NCBI GenBank assembly: GCA_032718865.1
Contig: JALUTQ010000041.1
Coordinates: 186,001-250,000, forward strand
DNA from: Tilletia caries
Lineage: Eukaryota > Basidiomycota > Exobasidiomycetes > Tilletiales > Tilletiaceae
Direction of reading: 5' to 3'
Length of the DNA stretch: 64,000 nt
Shown piece by piece: positions 1 to 10,429 of this stretch (position 1 is its first letter; every line of letters starts with the position of its first letter). The notes under the pieces are model-generated. The model was given only the letters and a program-made list of their open reading frames with translations, had not been told where the DNA came from and made no database searches. The position numbers were made by a program, and so were the translations under genes.

Positions 1-1261
1 GTTGAACCGGAGCAATGCCTGCGACCGGATCTCGAAGGTAAAGCCGGAAGGAGTCTGAGACCCAGCCCCCCAGAAGCTTGATGTCGTCGACTAAAGCACC
101 CTTGTGCCAGTAATACGTCGCGGCGCCGATGCGGAAGGAGTGTCCTGAGAAAGTTGGCCGCCCGGCCCTTTTGAGGGCATCTGAAAAGGTCGCCAGCATC
201 CTTTCCTTCGCCAGCGGAACCAAACGCCAACCTTTTCCCGCCCGGACCTTGTACGCGAAGAGAGGAGTCTGAGGATTGACTGTAGAGGGAAGAGAGTTGA
301 AGGCCAAGTGCCAACGTAGTGCCTGGATCGGGTCGAGTAAGCCTTATTGTGTCGATAGAATCTTGGTCATGCCGGCCGTCAAAGTTGTTTTGGTCCACGG
401 TAAGTGGATCCCCACCGCCTCCGCACCTTCCGAGAGAGACCTGAAGGGACCAACACCGAACCTCGAGACGTGCCGAGCTGGGTTAAAGAAGTTTGCTGAG
501 GGACAAGTCGTTTCTCCGAGGCGGCAGGCCGACCAGAACGACATTAGGGCGCAAGCCCACGTAGCTGCGTGGAGAGGATCGGTGGTTGGGTTGAGGAAGG
601 TTCGAGCTGCGAGGAGGTCTTGGATTTGAACCGGAGGCCGAAGGGGGAGTTTGTCGGGAGCGAGCTTCGCTACTCCTCTGAGTGCCCGGCCAACCAGCGG
701 AGATTTGACCCATTGTATCCCCCACGACTCGTGCCAAGCCGCCAATGCCGAGAGGTAATTCGAAACCGTCTTCGCAGACTTGGAGCCTGCCCTGGTGCCG
801 ACGAATGCAAGTAGGAGGCCTTCCGAAATTGGGAAGATATCCCTAACCGATAGACCGAGGTCAAAGCAGAAGGCGATGAAGATACCGATACCTGACCCGT
901 AGTTTTCGCGCGTGGAAGGCTCCAACGCCGCGCCAAGTGCCCTACTAACCGCCAGATTGATGTGAGAAGAGTCGGGGATTGATTTGCCGGAAGAGAGAGT
1001 AAGGGAGTTCGCGATGTCGAAACCTGGACGCCATTTTAGAAGGCGATCTGAAAGCGGAACCTTCGGAAACAGAGTCTTGCGCAGGTACTCTTCATCCTCC
1101 TTGAAGACACCTGACCCGGGCGGAGGTGGAAATGCAGACGGGATTGCGAAGTCGACCTCTGAGCTCCCCCCGAAGCTCGCCTTCTCCGTGACCTTCGTGT
1201 GCTTGTTCGTCCTCCTATGCTCCTTCATCAGCCAGTCAAGCGATCCGTACCGCTTTGACAT
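1..1261 (-). pseudogene. Tyrosine recombinase of DIRS-like element 1, one in-frame stop, cut by window edge
   Basis: Reading from ATG at 1261, the first 305 codons give an N-terminal SAM-like region and the first catalytic arginine in SACRLGE (about residue 236). A TAA at 344-346 interrupts the frame. Without any frame change the sequence then continues to base 1 and supplies the rest of the active site: HSFR (the H-x-x-R box), the GGW motif and the nucleophile tyrosine in RLYLR. All four hallmark positions R, H, R and Y are therefore present, and the stop is the only visible lesion. The ATG overlaps the end of the reverse-transcriptase frame by 26 nt, which suggests coupled translation or reinitiation. 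The product would cut and rejoin the circular DNA intermediate at the target. Confidence 0.85.
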
Positions 1262-3458
1262 ACTGGCTGATGAGCGGGGGGATCTTGAATTCCGGCAGTC
1301 GTGGCCCGGACGGGAACACGCCTCTCGATGGACCGTCGGCCGGGTTGTTCGCCGACTCCACGTACTGAATGTCCAACCTCACCTTCTCGTCCCTCTCCAG
1401 ATCCACTACCCGCTTCAGCACCGAGTTGACCTGCTTCCCTCGCGACCGACCGAGCTTGTAACCGAATAGAACCCCTTGATTGTCTGAGAAGAACTTGACC
1501 AGAGAATCCCGTGCCCCCAAGGCAAGAGCCGCGCGCAGGCCAAGCTCCAAGGCAACCGCCTCAGCCCATCCGATGTTGCGGCCGTCCGAGTCCCAACCCG
1601 GTGTCCAGCTCCAAGCTGACCATGCGTCCCCAACGATGACGCCGATTCCCCATTCCGAGGAAGCATCGACCCACACCTTTGGCTCGAATACCTTGGCTGG
1701 ACGGGCGAATGATCGGATGAAGGGAACCAAAGACAACTCCGCTACCCACTTTGCCGCCTCCCTTTGAACCTCCGGCTTCACATGCCGCATCTGGAAAGGC
1801 TTGTTCTGTTCCCAACCCGCAACGAACCCAGAGAGTTCGGATAGCCAAGGCCGGAGGTCTCTCGACACATACGCGACGTGTTGGAGCGAGCCGAGCAGTT
1901 TCATGGTATCTTTGAGTGACTGCTTTCCACCTTCCGTGAAGGGCAGTGCCCTGTCCTTGTATTTGTCGGCCTTGTCGCGAGGCAGGATGACCTTTCGTCG
2001 AGCGATGTCGAACACCCAGCCAATGTACCTCGGTGAGTCGCTGAAGTCGATCGTCTTGGCAGGGTTCCAAGGGAAGTTGATATCCTCTGTCACCCGCATA
2101 ATTTCCTCGACCGTCACCGATGGATCGAGCCGAAGAATGAGGAAGTCATCCACCCACTTCAGCACCTTCACCCTCCCTACCAACCTGCCCTCGATGATAG
2201 CCTTCGTGCAATCGCCCACCTTCCCCCAGACGCCTGTCGCCGACGAGAGACCAAAGCCGAGGAAGAAGTCCATGTAGAACTCCCCCTCCTCTAACATGAC
2301 CACCATGCCCGGAAGCTGTGAGATTCTAGCAGGGCAGGCTCGGAAAGCCTCCTGAGCGTCCATCGTCGCCCCCTGGATGTTGTTGGGGAGATCATTGATG
2401 GCCTTGAATGCGTCGTTGACCCCGTCCCAACCGGTAATGAATTCGTCGGACTCGATGAATTTGTTGATACTTGTGTAAGAGTCGTTCCGGGGGAAGGAGA
2501 AGTCTTGTACCGGCCTGAACTTGCCGTTCGCCTTCGGGATGACCCCCATTGGGGATGATTGGAACGGACCAATCAAGTCCTCCACCTCCTGCTGCGAGAA
2601 AGGACCAATCCACCGACCCTTCTCCACCTCTGCCTTCGCGATCCCCTTCAAAACTTCCTTGTGGACCACCGCCGACTTGTGGTTGGGAGGGGTTTTCGTT
2701 TCCCTGATAGCAGGAATACCGAAGTCGAACCCGTCCCGGACGCCCCTTACTATCTCTCCAAAGGCGTCCATCAGCCCAAGCTCCTCGAGAGCACTCTGCA
2801 ACCCATCCGCATCAAGCGGACGGGGCAGAGCCGCCAGCTCCGGCCGCAGATCCTGGGCCATAACGAGGGCATTGGTGTGCCCCATGGCTCTGGTATCCGC
2901 AGAGGGAGCACTCGTGTTGCCAGCACGCTTGACCAGCTTCTGCTCGGGGGCAGATACCCCTGTTCCATAGCATACAGATGGATCCGCCATCGCTGACTCG
3001 GACGAGATGACCTCGGTCCGTTCTGGTCGCGTGGGGCTCCTTCCGACCTGCTGGTGTGCCTCGGCAGGAGCTGAAGGGGTGGTTGAGCTGGGCTTGGGTC
3101 CTACCGCATATGGTGCACGGTGCCCCCGGGGTTGTGCGGTGATCAGTCTGGGGGCCTGACCGAAAGGGAGCTTGTTGGGTACCGCCTCCTCGGGGAGGAC
3201 CCCAACCGGTGTTATGTTCACCACCACCAACCTGACCTTGAAACCCTCCATAGCCAGCACCATGTCCACCACCACGCGCCTTCTGAGATGAACCCCCCCC
3301 GCGAGCCTCCCTGCGATTGGCGTTGAGCACTGGACTCGGCTTGTCCTTGAGTAGATCCTTGCTGGAGGTAGGCTGCCACCGGCGAGTACTCGTCCGCCCG
3401 AGGGAGTCTTCCTTCTCGACGCAGTCGCTCGGAGTTGTCCCAGATGGCCGGCTGCCAA
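1236..3458 (-). CDS. Reverse transcriptase / RNase H of DIRS-like element 1
   Basis: The open frame is 740 codons. Residues 280-480 form a DIRS-type reverse transcriptase: the SPMGVIPKANGKFRP fingers motif, motif A around ATMDAQEAF (about residue 367) and the catalytic KWVDDFL box (about 436). This VDD is the DIRS/Ngaro form of the usual YxDD. Residues 597-710 are RNase H, with acidic positions in WVDAS, LELGL, FSDNQ and NNPADGPSRG. The first 150 or so residues overlap gag in another frame and are probably not used as written; an internal methionine near base 2990 is a more plausible start. No frameshift or stop is visible in the catalytic part, so this enzyme could still be active. Confidence 0.88.
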   Translation of the reverse strand: MAAGHLGQLRATASRRKTPSGGRVLAGGSLPPARIYSRTSRVQCSTPIAGRLAGGVHLRRRVVVDMVLAMEGFKVRLVVVNITPVGVLPEEAVPNKLPFGQAPRLITAQPRGHRAPYAVGPKPSSTTPSAPAEAHQQVGRSPTRPERTEVISSESAMADPSVCYGTGVSAPEQKLVKRAGNTSAPSADTRAMGHTNALVMAQDLRPELAALPRPLDADGLQSALEELGLMDAFGEIVRGVRDGFDFGIPAIRETKTPPNHKSAVVHKEVLKGIAKAEVEKGRWIGPFSQQEVEDLIGPFQSSPMGVIPKANGKFRPVQDFSFPRNDSYTSINKFIESDEFITGWDGVNDAFKAINDLPNNIQGATMDAQEAFRACPARISQLPGMVVMLEEGEFYMDFFLGFGLSSATGVWGKVGDCTKAIIEGRLVGRVKVLKWVDDFLILRLDPSVTVEEIMRVTEDINFPWNPAKTIDFSDSPRYIGWVFDIARRKVILPRDKADKYKDRALPFTEGGKQSLKDTMKLLGSLQHVAYVSRDLRPWLSELSGFVAGWEQNKPFQMRHVKPEVQREAAKWVAELSLVPFIRSFARPAKVFEPKVWVDASSEWGIGVIVGDAWSAWSWTPGWDSDGRNIGWAEAVALELGLRAALALGARDSLVKFFSDNQGVLFGYKLGRSRGKQVNSVLKRVVDLERDEKVRLDIQYVESANNPADGPSRGVFPSGPRLPEFKIPPLISQYVKAVRIA

Positions 3459-5192
3459 AGGAAGGGGCTAAGTCGGCCGAGACCGACAGGTGTCTTGTAG
3501 TAAGTTTCCCGAACCGAGGCGATGTAATGGATGACAACCGGCCAGTCCGACAAAGCCTTGATCGCCAGGCTGTACTGCTTCTCCCAAGCATCCGCTTCCG
3601 TCAGCAAAATGTGCTTCTTGACCGGGTCATGTTCCGCTCCTGCGAGGTATCGTATAATCTCCAGCTGATTGGCGGAAGCACGGTAGAAAAGTTCGAACGA
3701 CATGAACTCGTCTCTGATCTTTGCCTTAGGGACCGCCGCGTCGGAGGAGCCCAACTGCTCCAGTAACTTCCTGCCGGCTTCCGAGTATGAGACCGCCTTC
3801 TCATGCCCAGCAGCCATCCCCTCCTTAGTGAAATGCCAGAGGGCCACATACTGCAGCGATGCAATTTTGGTAAGGACGCCTGCCGCGGGAAGCTGGAGAA
3901 AGGTGCCCAGTATCCCTTGTGGGTTGAAAGTCGCAATAGGGTCACCGACCGTCTTAGCACGAATGTAGCCTGGGTGAACCGAGTCGTGATGAGGACCAGC
4001 GCCAACCAGTCCAGACGGAATGCGGCTCGATTCGTTGAAGCGGGGGTTTCCAAACGAAGGGGCGTTGGTTCCCTGCGGATCAAAACCTTCCTGACCCTGA
4101 CCGAGATGGAAGTGTTGCTGTTGATGACCATAGCCCATTTGTGGGCTGGGGCTCATACCTGGACCTTGAACTTGGAACTGGGATCGGTCCGATGCCAGGG
4201 GAGAACCTCGACCCAGATCCAAAGGAGGTTGCTGACGGACGCGGGGACCTTGAGGAGAAGGCGATGCATGCGCGTCGTCAGATGTTGCTGGGAAACGAGT
4301 CATCCGAGCGAAAGCGTCGAGGACTTGCTGACGACTGTTAGGCGAGTACTCCGCGAACTGCATAAGCAAGGCGTCCTTGGGGTTCCGGGTAGGTGTTTCC
4401 TGACGAGGTTGGCCTCGGGCCTCGGGAGTTTGTCGAGACCGCGAGGAAGAAGCTTGCTTGCTTCGAGCCGTGCCTACCACAACCCGATCCTCATCCTCTT
4501 CCGCCTCAGTGTGTGCGTGTCTTGAGCCTTCCGTGCGTTGACGTGCTTGACTACGACCGGCACCTTCGCTCTCGCCCGTGGGCACACGTTCGTGCGCCCG
4601 TCGCTTGTCCCTGGCGCGAGCGGTGAGTGCGCTTCGCAGCGCGCCTGTGGCCGAAGACTCAGCTCGTTCCGACCCTTCCTCGCCTGATACCTGAACCAAC
4701 AGAGAGGCAAGCAAGCAAGCATGATGTGTAAGTATGCTGCGCAGTTGTCCTGAACCAAAACCAGACCTCGACCAGAACCAAGCACCACCAAACCAAAGAC
4801 CAGAACCTGTAGAGACTTACCTCTTGACCAACCCCACCAGAGCGAGACAGAGAGCCTTCTGCCAATGTCCTAGACATGACAGGCGCCGCGGCTCCACCAG
4901 ACGAGGACCTTCCGGGCGAGATAGGAGGAGAGGTGCCAAACCGAACCGAGGGACCCGAGGTGTTGGCGCCCAGGTTGGGCTGCCCGCGGGACTCCGTTTG
5001 AGCTGCTGCTCCGGGCGATACCTGCTGTGCGGCGACGAGCGCCTCTGCGTGTGTAGAACCTTCGGACATGCGAAGCATGTATACGTCGAGTTGCTCCTGG
5101 CCTTGAAGAGATCGGATGTCACCGGCCACTTGGTCGGCCAGCTCCTGTGCTGCTAGGACAGCGCGATCCAGATTTGAACCACCCTGCGACAT
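2812..5192 (-). pseudogene. Gag-like protein of DIRS-like element 1, spliced, one frameshift
   Basis: The frame opens with ATG at 5192 and meets a consensus donor (GTAAGT) at 4820. The matching acceptor ends at 4691, giving a 130-nt phase-0 intron. The second exon is Ser/Gln/Pro-rich at first, then folds into a globular capsid-like region (about 3500-3950). At a C8 run on the plus strand (3293-3300) the frame is lost: the original frame ends in a Trp-rich tail at 3218, whereas the alternative frame continues to 2812. That alternative frame carries a Cys/His knuckle at 2868-2975 (CMLWNRGIC then CSLCGYQSHGAHQC). The same knuckle recurs in DIRS copy 2, so the second frame is the true continuation. 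The indel may be a mutation, programmed slippage or a sequencing error. Confidence 0.7.
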
Positions 5193-5423
5193 CTTGCTTG
5201 TATGTAAAACGAAACGAAGAACCAGTACCTGTTACCAGCCTTGAGCCGATCTTCAGAGTCGCAGGTGTTGTGTGGTTGTCAGTATGAGCAACCAGCTTCA
5301 CTGCGACTTGTCGAGTCGACGCGGAGCGTCTCGGATATATCGGCTCAAGACTCCGGAGCTCACGAGGCACACAGCCGTAGCCTCAATGGCGCACTCTAGT
5401 TACAGACCTTTTATTTTATTGTG
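5193..5423 (-). promoter_or_regulatory. Leader / promoter region of DIRS-like element 1
   Basis: About 200 bases upstream of the gag ATG have no coding potential. On the minus strand they contain an AT-rich CGATATATCC stretch (near 5335) that could act as a TATA-like element. The element's outer end should lie near 5400, just before the family-A repeat begins, but no terminal repeat could be confirmed because the other end is outside the window. Confidence 0.3.
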
Positions 5424-5458
5424 AATCTCAGGAAACCTGCAGACGCGACTCAGACGCG

Positions 5459-6041
5459 GAGGTTTATCACAGGATGGTACGGTATTTTGATTTTTATCCC
5501 AGGATGGTACGGAAAGCAAAAATATCACAGGATGGTACACTGGCAAAATTGATGCTTCCCAATCTCCTCACTCCCGTCCTCAACGTCAAGGATGATACTT
5601 AGTCTCTCAACATTGTGTAGCATTGGCATCTCCGCAGGCTTGTGCCGCGCTGGGTGCCCACCGACGAGAGTTACACCTCGTCTAGGGCCGTCAGAGACGT
5701 TATAGGCCTTTATTTACGGAAGTACACGTCTTACAGTCAGAGTGTTCAATGTCAATATGTATGGCACTCTCCAGTTCGCAACAACAAGTCCTCAGGCCGA
5801 ATCTACGTCTCTCAGAGGGCGCACGCCGCGCTCTGTGAGAGCTGAACTGTCTCTAGAAGATTCCATTCTGAGCGGGGAGAGGGGAGGGAGTCAGTAATTT
5901 TGCACACCTTGAGGGACAATTTCGGCAGGCAGTGAGGATAGGCAAAAATAATTTTCACAGCGTACCATCCTGTGATATTTTTGCTTTCCGTACCATCCTG
6001 GGATAAAAATCAAAATACCGTACCATCCTGTGATAAACCTC
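5459..6041. mobile_element. Mutator-like MITE with long terminal inverted repeats
   Basis: Nearly perfect inverted repeats of about 80 bp form the ends, beginning GAGGTTTATCACAGGATGG. Each arm contains the box CAGGATGGTAC three times. The element is flanked by a 10-bp direct repeat, CTCAGACGCG (5449-5458 and 6042-6051). Long inverted repeats with a 9-11 bp duplication are the Mutator/MULE signature. Because the target is itself an array of GACGCGACTC-type repeats, the duplication could partly be coincidental. No coding capacity is seen. Confidence 0.7.
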
Positions 6042-6204
6042 CTCAGACGCGACTCAAACGCTGTAACTTTGTGCAGCGTCTGAGTCGCGTCTGAGTCGCG
6101 TCTGTTCATACAGAATTTTGCCGCGTCCGCCGACGCGTTGGGCAAGGATCGAGCGTCGACGGACGCGACTCCAACGCGGCTCGAGCGCCTTAACTTAAAC
6201 ATAG

Positions 6205-6312
6205 AACATTGCAAAAAAAAATTGATGCTGTCTGTGTGACTCGAACCTGGGACCTGAAGCCTGAAGGTGATAATCCTACGTGGTGTGCTACCGCTGGACG
6301 ATGGTAGCATTT
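6205..6312 (-). repeat. tRNA-like (SINE-type) segment in family A, copy 1
   Basis: Read on the minus strand, this has an A-box-like GTCCAGCGGTAGC, a B-box-like GGTTCGAGTC and a run of T just downstream that would stop RNA polymerase III. The T-stem does not pair and the acceptor stem is only about five base pairs. It is therefore not a functional tRNA gene but a tRNA-derived promoter head. The same sequence recurs at 28722-28812 and 32082-32175. Confidence 0.5.
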
Positions 6313-6694
6313 AACCACGCAAAATTTTTCCACCACACATATATATACCATGCAAACATTTACTTGAACGACTGACCTCAACGCGTACCCACGCGCCATA
6401 TTCTGCCCAGCACAGTCAGCTTGTACAATAAGAGTGCTCAGGGAAGGCTGCAAAATGAGCGGTTTGCTCGAGTCAAAAAAAAAGAAGTCAATTTCATGGA
6501 GAGACGCGTTCGCGTCGCGTCCCAGTCGCGTTAACGCAGACTTCAAATCTTTGAGAAATGATCCAAAAAATAAAATTTATTTTAGACGCGTCTGTGCAGC
6601 GTCTTGAGTCTGCCCAACGCGTCTGAGCAGCGTTTGTGTCGCCCGAGCAGCGTCTGTGGCACGTCTCTGTCGCGTATGCAGATTTCCTGAGATT

Positions 6695-7332
6695 TACAGT
6701 GTGTCGCGAATTGCTTGAGACCGGAGGCTTTTTTCCGGAAAAAAAAGAAAATCAACAGCCAACTTTCCCTTTTCGCCGTCCTACCACGCGAGCAGAGTCG
6801 ACATCAATGCATCATCAAATCGTCTTGGCTGAAGATCTCTTCGCTGTCTTCTCGAGCCTGTCCAATATGTACGTTCAAGCTCCGCAAAACGTTGGGATAC
6901 GTTGGTGACCGGTTCAAGAGGAGAACGAGGCAGCGGCAGCGCAGAGGCTGCAACGGGACGAGTAGGAGAACCTGGAAGCGAGCTCATTCTGTCTTGATGA
7001 CTGTGGTCTGTGAGCTTCTCCGGGGACTGGGGTTGTGTTCAGTGTGTGTTGAAGACTTGAAGTGAATGGGAACTTGGTCCAACTCAGGTGAGAGAGAGAG
7101 GAAAAGCGCGACGCGTTGAGTGGTGAAGTCGCTTCAAGCTCAGCCAACCGGTGTTGCTAAAGGTGGAAAGCCATTTTTTTTTCGGCGAAAAACTATTTTG
7201 TCTCAAACAATTCGCAAATTGCTGTATACCAGCAATATCTTCCGGCCGTATCTACATAAATCGCGCACAAATCACAATTCCCCAGACTTTAGTATGGTGT
7301 CATATCTGCCCCTTTAGATTATTCCCCAGACT
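6695..7332. other. Spacer with a short host-like ORF, no clear gene
   Basis: On the minus strand, 6987-6781 encodes 68 residues rich in Pro, Ser and Arg, followed by a stop. Its upstream flank is pyrimidine-rich like a fungal 5' leader. It may be the N-terminal remnant of a gene broken by the family-A insertion at 6694. Nothing else recognisable is present; 7160-7330 contains A/T runs only. Confidence 0.3.
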
Positions 7333-7982
7333 CACTGTGCCAAATGAAGTAGTTTCCAGTTGGTGGAAACTAATTGGAAATCCGCAGTTTCCATGGGGTT
7401 TCCATGGCGCTGGAAACTGAACCAGTTTTCCGGCAGTTTTCTCAGCTCAGAAAACTGTGCAGTTTTCGAAGGGTTTTCGGTACTTGGAAACTTGAAGCGG
7501 GTCTGGGAGGTCGATGCCGGGCAAAGACCTCTTGGTTTCCCCAATTGGCATGACCACGCTCAACAGTCTCAGGGTTTCTAGGTAACCGGCTTCAACCTCA
7601 GAAAATTCATAGCTGCTTCCTGACCAAAACGATGCTCATGTCTGACGACAGAAACCGTGGAATTACTGTATTGCTACCCGTGTGTACTTGTGTTGAGACA
7701 TGCACTGGTCAGTGGTGAGTGTGGATGTGTCGAGTGGCACGGGTAGGCCGTGCCTGGGCAGCGACTGCGACACCCTGAGACCAGGCAGTGGTAGCGCTTG
7801 ACCCCACCGCGGTAGCGTGGTCTACAGGAGGCTTACATAAGGTGGCCCGTGCTACACCAAAGGGTTTTCGACATAGGAAAACTGTAGGAAAACTGCTGCG
7901 CATTTTTTAGTTTTCGGCGGCGAAAACTATCGAGTTTTCACGGGGTTTCCACCAACTGGAAACTACCTCGGATGGCACAGTG
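7333..7982. mobile_element. CACTA-like MITE
   Basis: The ends read CACTGTGCCA and TGGCACAGTG, with the inward block GTTTCCA(C/G) facing both ways near each terminus. The element is flanked by the 3-bp repeat ACT (7330-7332 and 7983-7985). CACT(A/G) termini with a 3-bp duplication fit the EnSpm/CACTA group. The interior repeats GTTTTC/GAAAAC and GTTTCC/GGAAAC motifs many times, the subterminal repeat style of that group. No transposase is encoded. Confidence 0.6.
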
Positions 7983-7985
7983 ACT

Positions 7986-8700
7986 CTTTATTAGAGTATG
8001 GGTTTCTAGAGGCGCCCAGCCTTACGGCCGTACCACTAAAACATACAGAAGTAGAAAAAAAAACTTTTTATTTTCGGCCCAAACCGCCTGAAATTTTCAC
8101 ACGAGGATGATATCCAAATACTCTGTTACGCCACCGATGAATGGCCCTTATCCAATCATGGCGATGGGTACCTCGTTCGCGTCGAGGCGGCGAAGACGCG
8201 GCGATAGCAAGTATATATGCCAGCACGGGCGCACGGCCATGGCCCATGGGGCATGGAGATATGTTCGCGTTCGTCGGCTGCACCGCGGGCCGCGGCTTTA
8301 TCATGGTGCATGGAACGCATGAAATCTTGTAGAACACTGCGGGCTGCGGCTATCAATCACGTGCCCTCATTCTCAAGTACAGATTCAGAGCGCTCCAATC
8401 GAATCGCACTCCCTTCCAAGTTCCAACACCTCTTCGCACGTCGCGAATCGCTATGCCATATTCAACCCGTCCGCCGCCATGGTCCCAAGCGCATCTCGTC
8501 GTGAGCGCCACTCGTTTCAGCACTTCGAATCTTTTACACGCTCCCTCACTTGCAGCCAACTCTCATTGAGCGTCCGTCAATGGCTATTGGGTGGTAGTTA
8601 ATCGTTCTTCATCGTAGTTCAGTCCGCACTCCGCACCGCCCAGCACTTGTCCCGTGGGCCCTTCACCCTTTGCCTGCGCTTACACCCCACCTGCTTACGC
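7986..8700. other. Intergenic, no gene seen
   Basis: Short overlapping open frames exist on both strands but none has a recognisable domain or consistent coding signal. The end of the stretch becomes C/T-rich, as expected of the promoter for the F-box remnant downstream. Confidence 0.4.
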
Positions 8701-8715
8701 TTCCTCCCATCATTC

Positions 8716-8726
8716 CACTATATAAG
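8716..8726 (+). promoter_or_regulatory. TATA box of the F-box remnant
   Basis: CTATATAAGG sits in a pyrimidine-rich tract about 230 bases upstream of the F-box-like coding sequence. This is the expected layout of a fungal class II promoter. Confidence 0.45.
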
Positions 8727-8854
8727 GTGCCCACGTCCTCTAACCATCCCTTCTTATTCCCCACCCATCCAGATTCACCCACTTTGCCCATTCACTTCCG
8801 TGTTCTAGACGATAAGAGGCCCGTCCAACCCTGCGTCGGCGCATGTCATTCAGT

Positions 8855-8907
8855 CGTGAGTCCACTGGGGGCTTCCCACCAGTGCCTAAGCTCCCAGTGG
8901 ACTCACG
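8855..8907. repeat. Perfect 15-bp inverted repeat (hairpin)
   Basis: CGTGAGTCCACTGGG (8855-8869) is exactly complementary to CCCAGTGGACTCACG (8893-8907), with a 23-base loop. It lies between the TATA box and the F-box coding remnant. The left arm includes a GTGAGT that could act as a splice donor, so it may be intronic. Confidence 0.6.
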
Positions 8908-8934
8908 TTCGGCTGTTTCCTTACCTCGTTACGC

Positions 8935-10150
8935 TTCTATCTATACACGCCGCCCTTCCCGTTGAAATATTGGTCCAGATCGTCGGATACGCCCTCGCCC
9001 CCGCTCGCATTCCCACTCAGCAACGCTCCTCCTTAATCCAAGTGTAAACACTCGAATCCATCAATGTTCGCACCCGTGCGGCCTTGTTTCATCACCTCCG
9101 TCGGAACCTCGACATGAACGCGCTCTCAAATACTCCCGACAGCATCCGAGTCGCAGGCGTTACACCCTGGCTAGCCCGTTCCCCTTCCCGGCCTGGGGAA
9201 CACATCAGTTACTGGGCGTTTCTGACTTTCTGCTCGGTCCCAATTGGGACGAAATCCCTTCCCTTGCCTTCCAGACCTCGCTGTTGCGCAACTTCAAAGC
9301 CATCGTTCCCAGGACCTCACAGTCGATATCCGCGTATACCAACCCAGGTCCCAGCCATCGATTTCCGCGTATACCAACCCAGCCAAGTCTCTACGCCCCA
9401 GGGTTGGCTGCACATGCAGCTTCCACAGTGGATGCATGGCACCGAGATCCTCACCAGGGTCGCTGCCGCCGCAAGGCAGCTTGAAACCGTTCACATACGA
9501 ATTTCAGCTCAAAGGATCATGGAGCAATTCGAGCTCGTCAAGCAGCTCCTCTCGAGCAACCTTCACAGTTCACATCTCAGACCTTGATGAATTTGTGATC
9601 GAGGTCGACTCCGCCCTGGACGTCCCATCCACCCTGCTCCAGCACTCAGCATAGGACGCTTCTACCGGGCGGACAAGGTCTACCACGAAGCTCAAACGCT
9701 TCATCATTCGCCCCCCCGCTTCCCCCATCATGGTCTCCGAAGAACGGATCCTCTTTTCCGTCCTCTCCGCTGTTGAGGAGGTCCGTCTCGCCGCTTTGCG
9801 CATCAAGGTCCACGCCTTCCCTTGACAGTGGGCCGCTAGGCTCATCCCCAGACCCCAATGCCGCCATCTTCGAGCTGGGCGCCATCCGCCGGAACCAAGT
9901 CGCCTTGCCCCGCACTCTGTATCTTGTCCCGTTCACCATGCCGAAACTCGTCGATCTCACCTTGGACCTCCCAGCCGTCGATGCGGTTTGCTCCGCCTCA
10001 TCACCGCTCCGAACCTCGATATTCTTCGCATCAGCACACGCAACACGCTCACCAGTCACGGGCAATGCGCCCACAATCAGTTCCCGCCTCTCTCTTTCGT
10101 TCAGATTGCGTGCACCTCTCCCGTCATCGCTCGTCTGAAATTTCTTGGCC
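8935..10150 (+). pseudogene. Decayed F-box / leucine-rich protein gene
   Basis: LPVEILVQIVGYAL (near 8955-9000) fits the start of an F-box. The frame meets TAA at 9045-9047 and continues unchanged with TLESINVRTRAALFHHLRRN, the usual style of basidiomycete F-box proteins. Later pieces in three different frames still look like leucine-rich repeats, for example LVPFTMPKLVDLTLDL (about 9925-9975) and APNLDILRIST (about 10005-10040), ending CTSPVIARLKFLGL just before a hAT fragment. At least one stop and three frame changes show loss of function. F-box proteins normally recruit substrates to SCF ubiquitin ligases; the substrate cannot be guessed. Confidence 0.55.
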
Positions 10151-10151
10151 T

Positions 10152-10270
10152 ATAGTCAGACTTGCGACTATGACTATTTCGGATTTTTTTTTTAAAAAAA
10201 ACGCCTACGACTACGACTACGACTATGACTATGCCCAAAAACGTGCAACTATAGTCGGAGCCGAGCCCTG
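10152..10270 (-). mobile_element. hAT-like MITE end fragment (CAGGGCTCGGC family)
   Basis: Read on the minus strand this matches the first 120 or so bases of the complete element at 52319-53032, including the terminus CAGGGCTCGGCTCCGAC and the GACTATGACTA motif array. The distal end is missing. It abuts the end of the F-box remnant and precedes the C2H2 gene. Confidence 0.65.
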
Positions 10271-10418
10271 CGTGGAGTTGGGGTTGAAGGCGATAAAGGC
10301 GTCCGTCCCCACTGCTTGATCGCTCATGGCTCATCGCTCATCGCTGATCTCCCAACACTTTCCGAGGAGCTCACTTCTACCTCGCTCCCGCTCAACAAGC
10401 AGACCTCTCACCGCTCAT

Positions 10419-10427
10419 GTATATAAC
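10419..10427 (+). promoter_or_regulatory. TATA box of C2H2 gene copy 1
   Basis: GTATATAAC lies about 110 bases upstream of a predicted 5'-UTR splice donor. The same motif at the same distance is found in the inverted gene copy (30771-30780). Confidence 0.55.
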
Positions 10428-10429
10428 AG

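Larger units (their letters stand above)
1..5400 (-). mobile_element. DIRS-like tyrosine-recombinase retrotransposon, copy 1 (edge-truncated)
   Basis: Three overlapping minus-strand reading frames run in the order gag, reverse transcriptase/RNase H, tyrosine recombinase. There is no aspartic protease and no DDE integrase. That gene order defines DIRS/Ngaro-type elements, which integrate with a tyrosine recombinase and usually leave no target duplication. The downstream end lies beyond base 1, so the inverted or split terminal repeats cannot be checked. Upstream of gag, 5193-5400 is a non-coding leader. The element is more intact than the copy at 44.6-48.7 kb, with one in-frame stop and one frameshift in the visible part. 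Superfamily assignment is firm; DIRS versus Ngaro subgroup is inferred. Confidence 0.85.
5424..6694 (-). mobile_element. Family-A repeat element, complete copy with terminal inverted repeats
   Basis: The two ends carry the same inverted sequence, AATCTCAGGAAA followed by C/T-CTGCA and ACGCGAC, over about 26 bp with two mismatches. The interior is packed with GACGCGACTC / GAGTCGCGTC arrays and holds a tRNA-like stretch with a poly(T) tract. It has no coding capacity and has taken in the Mutator-like MITE at 5459-6041. Partial copies lie at 28338-28933 and 31705-32292 on the opposite strand. A target duplication could not be read with confidence, so the superfamily is open. Confidence 0.65.

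Noticed and set aside
5642..5845. Short plus-strand ORF within the Mutator-like MITE
   Set aside because: It lies wholly inside a non-coding MITE and has no domain.
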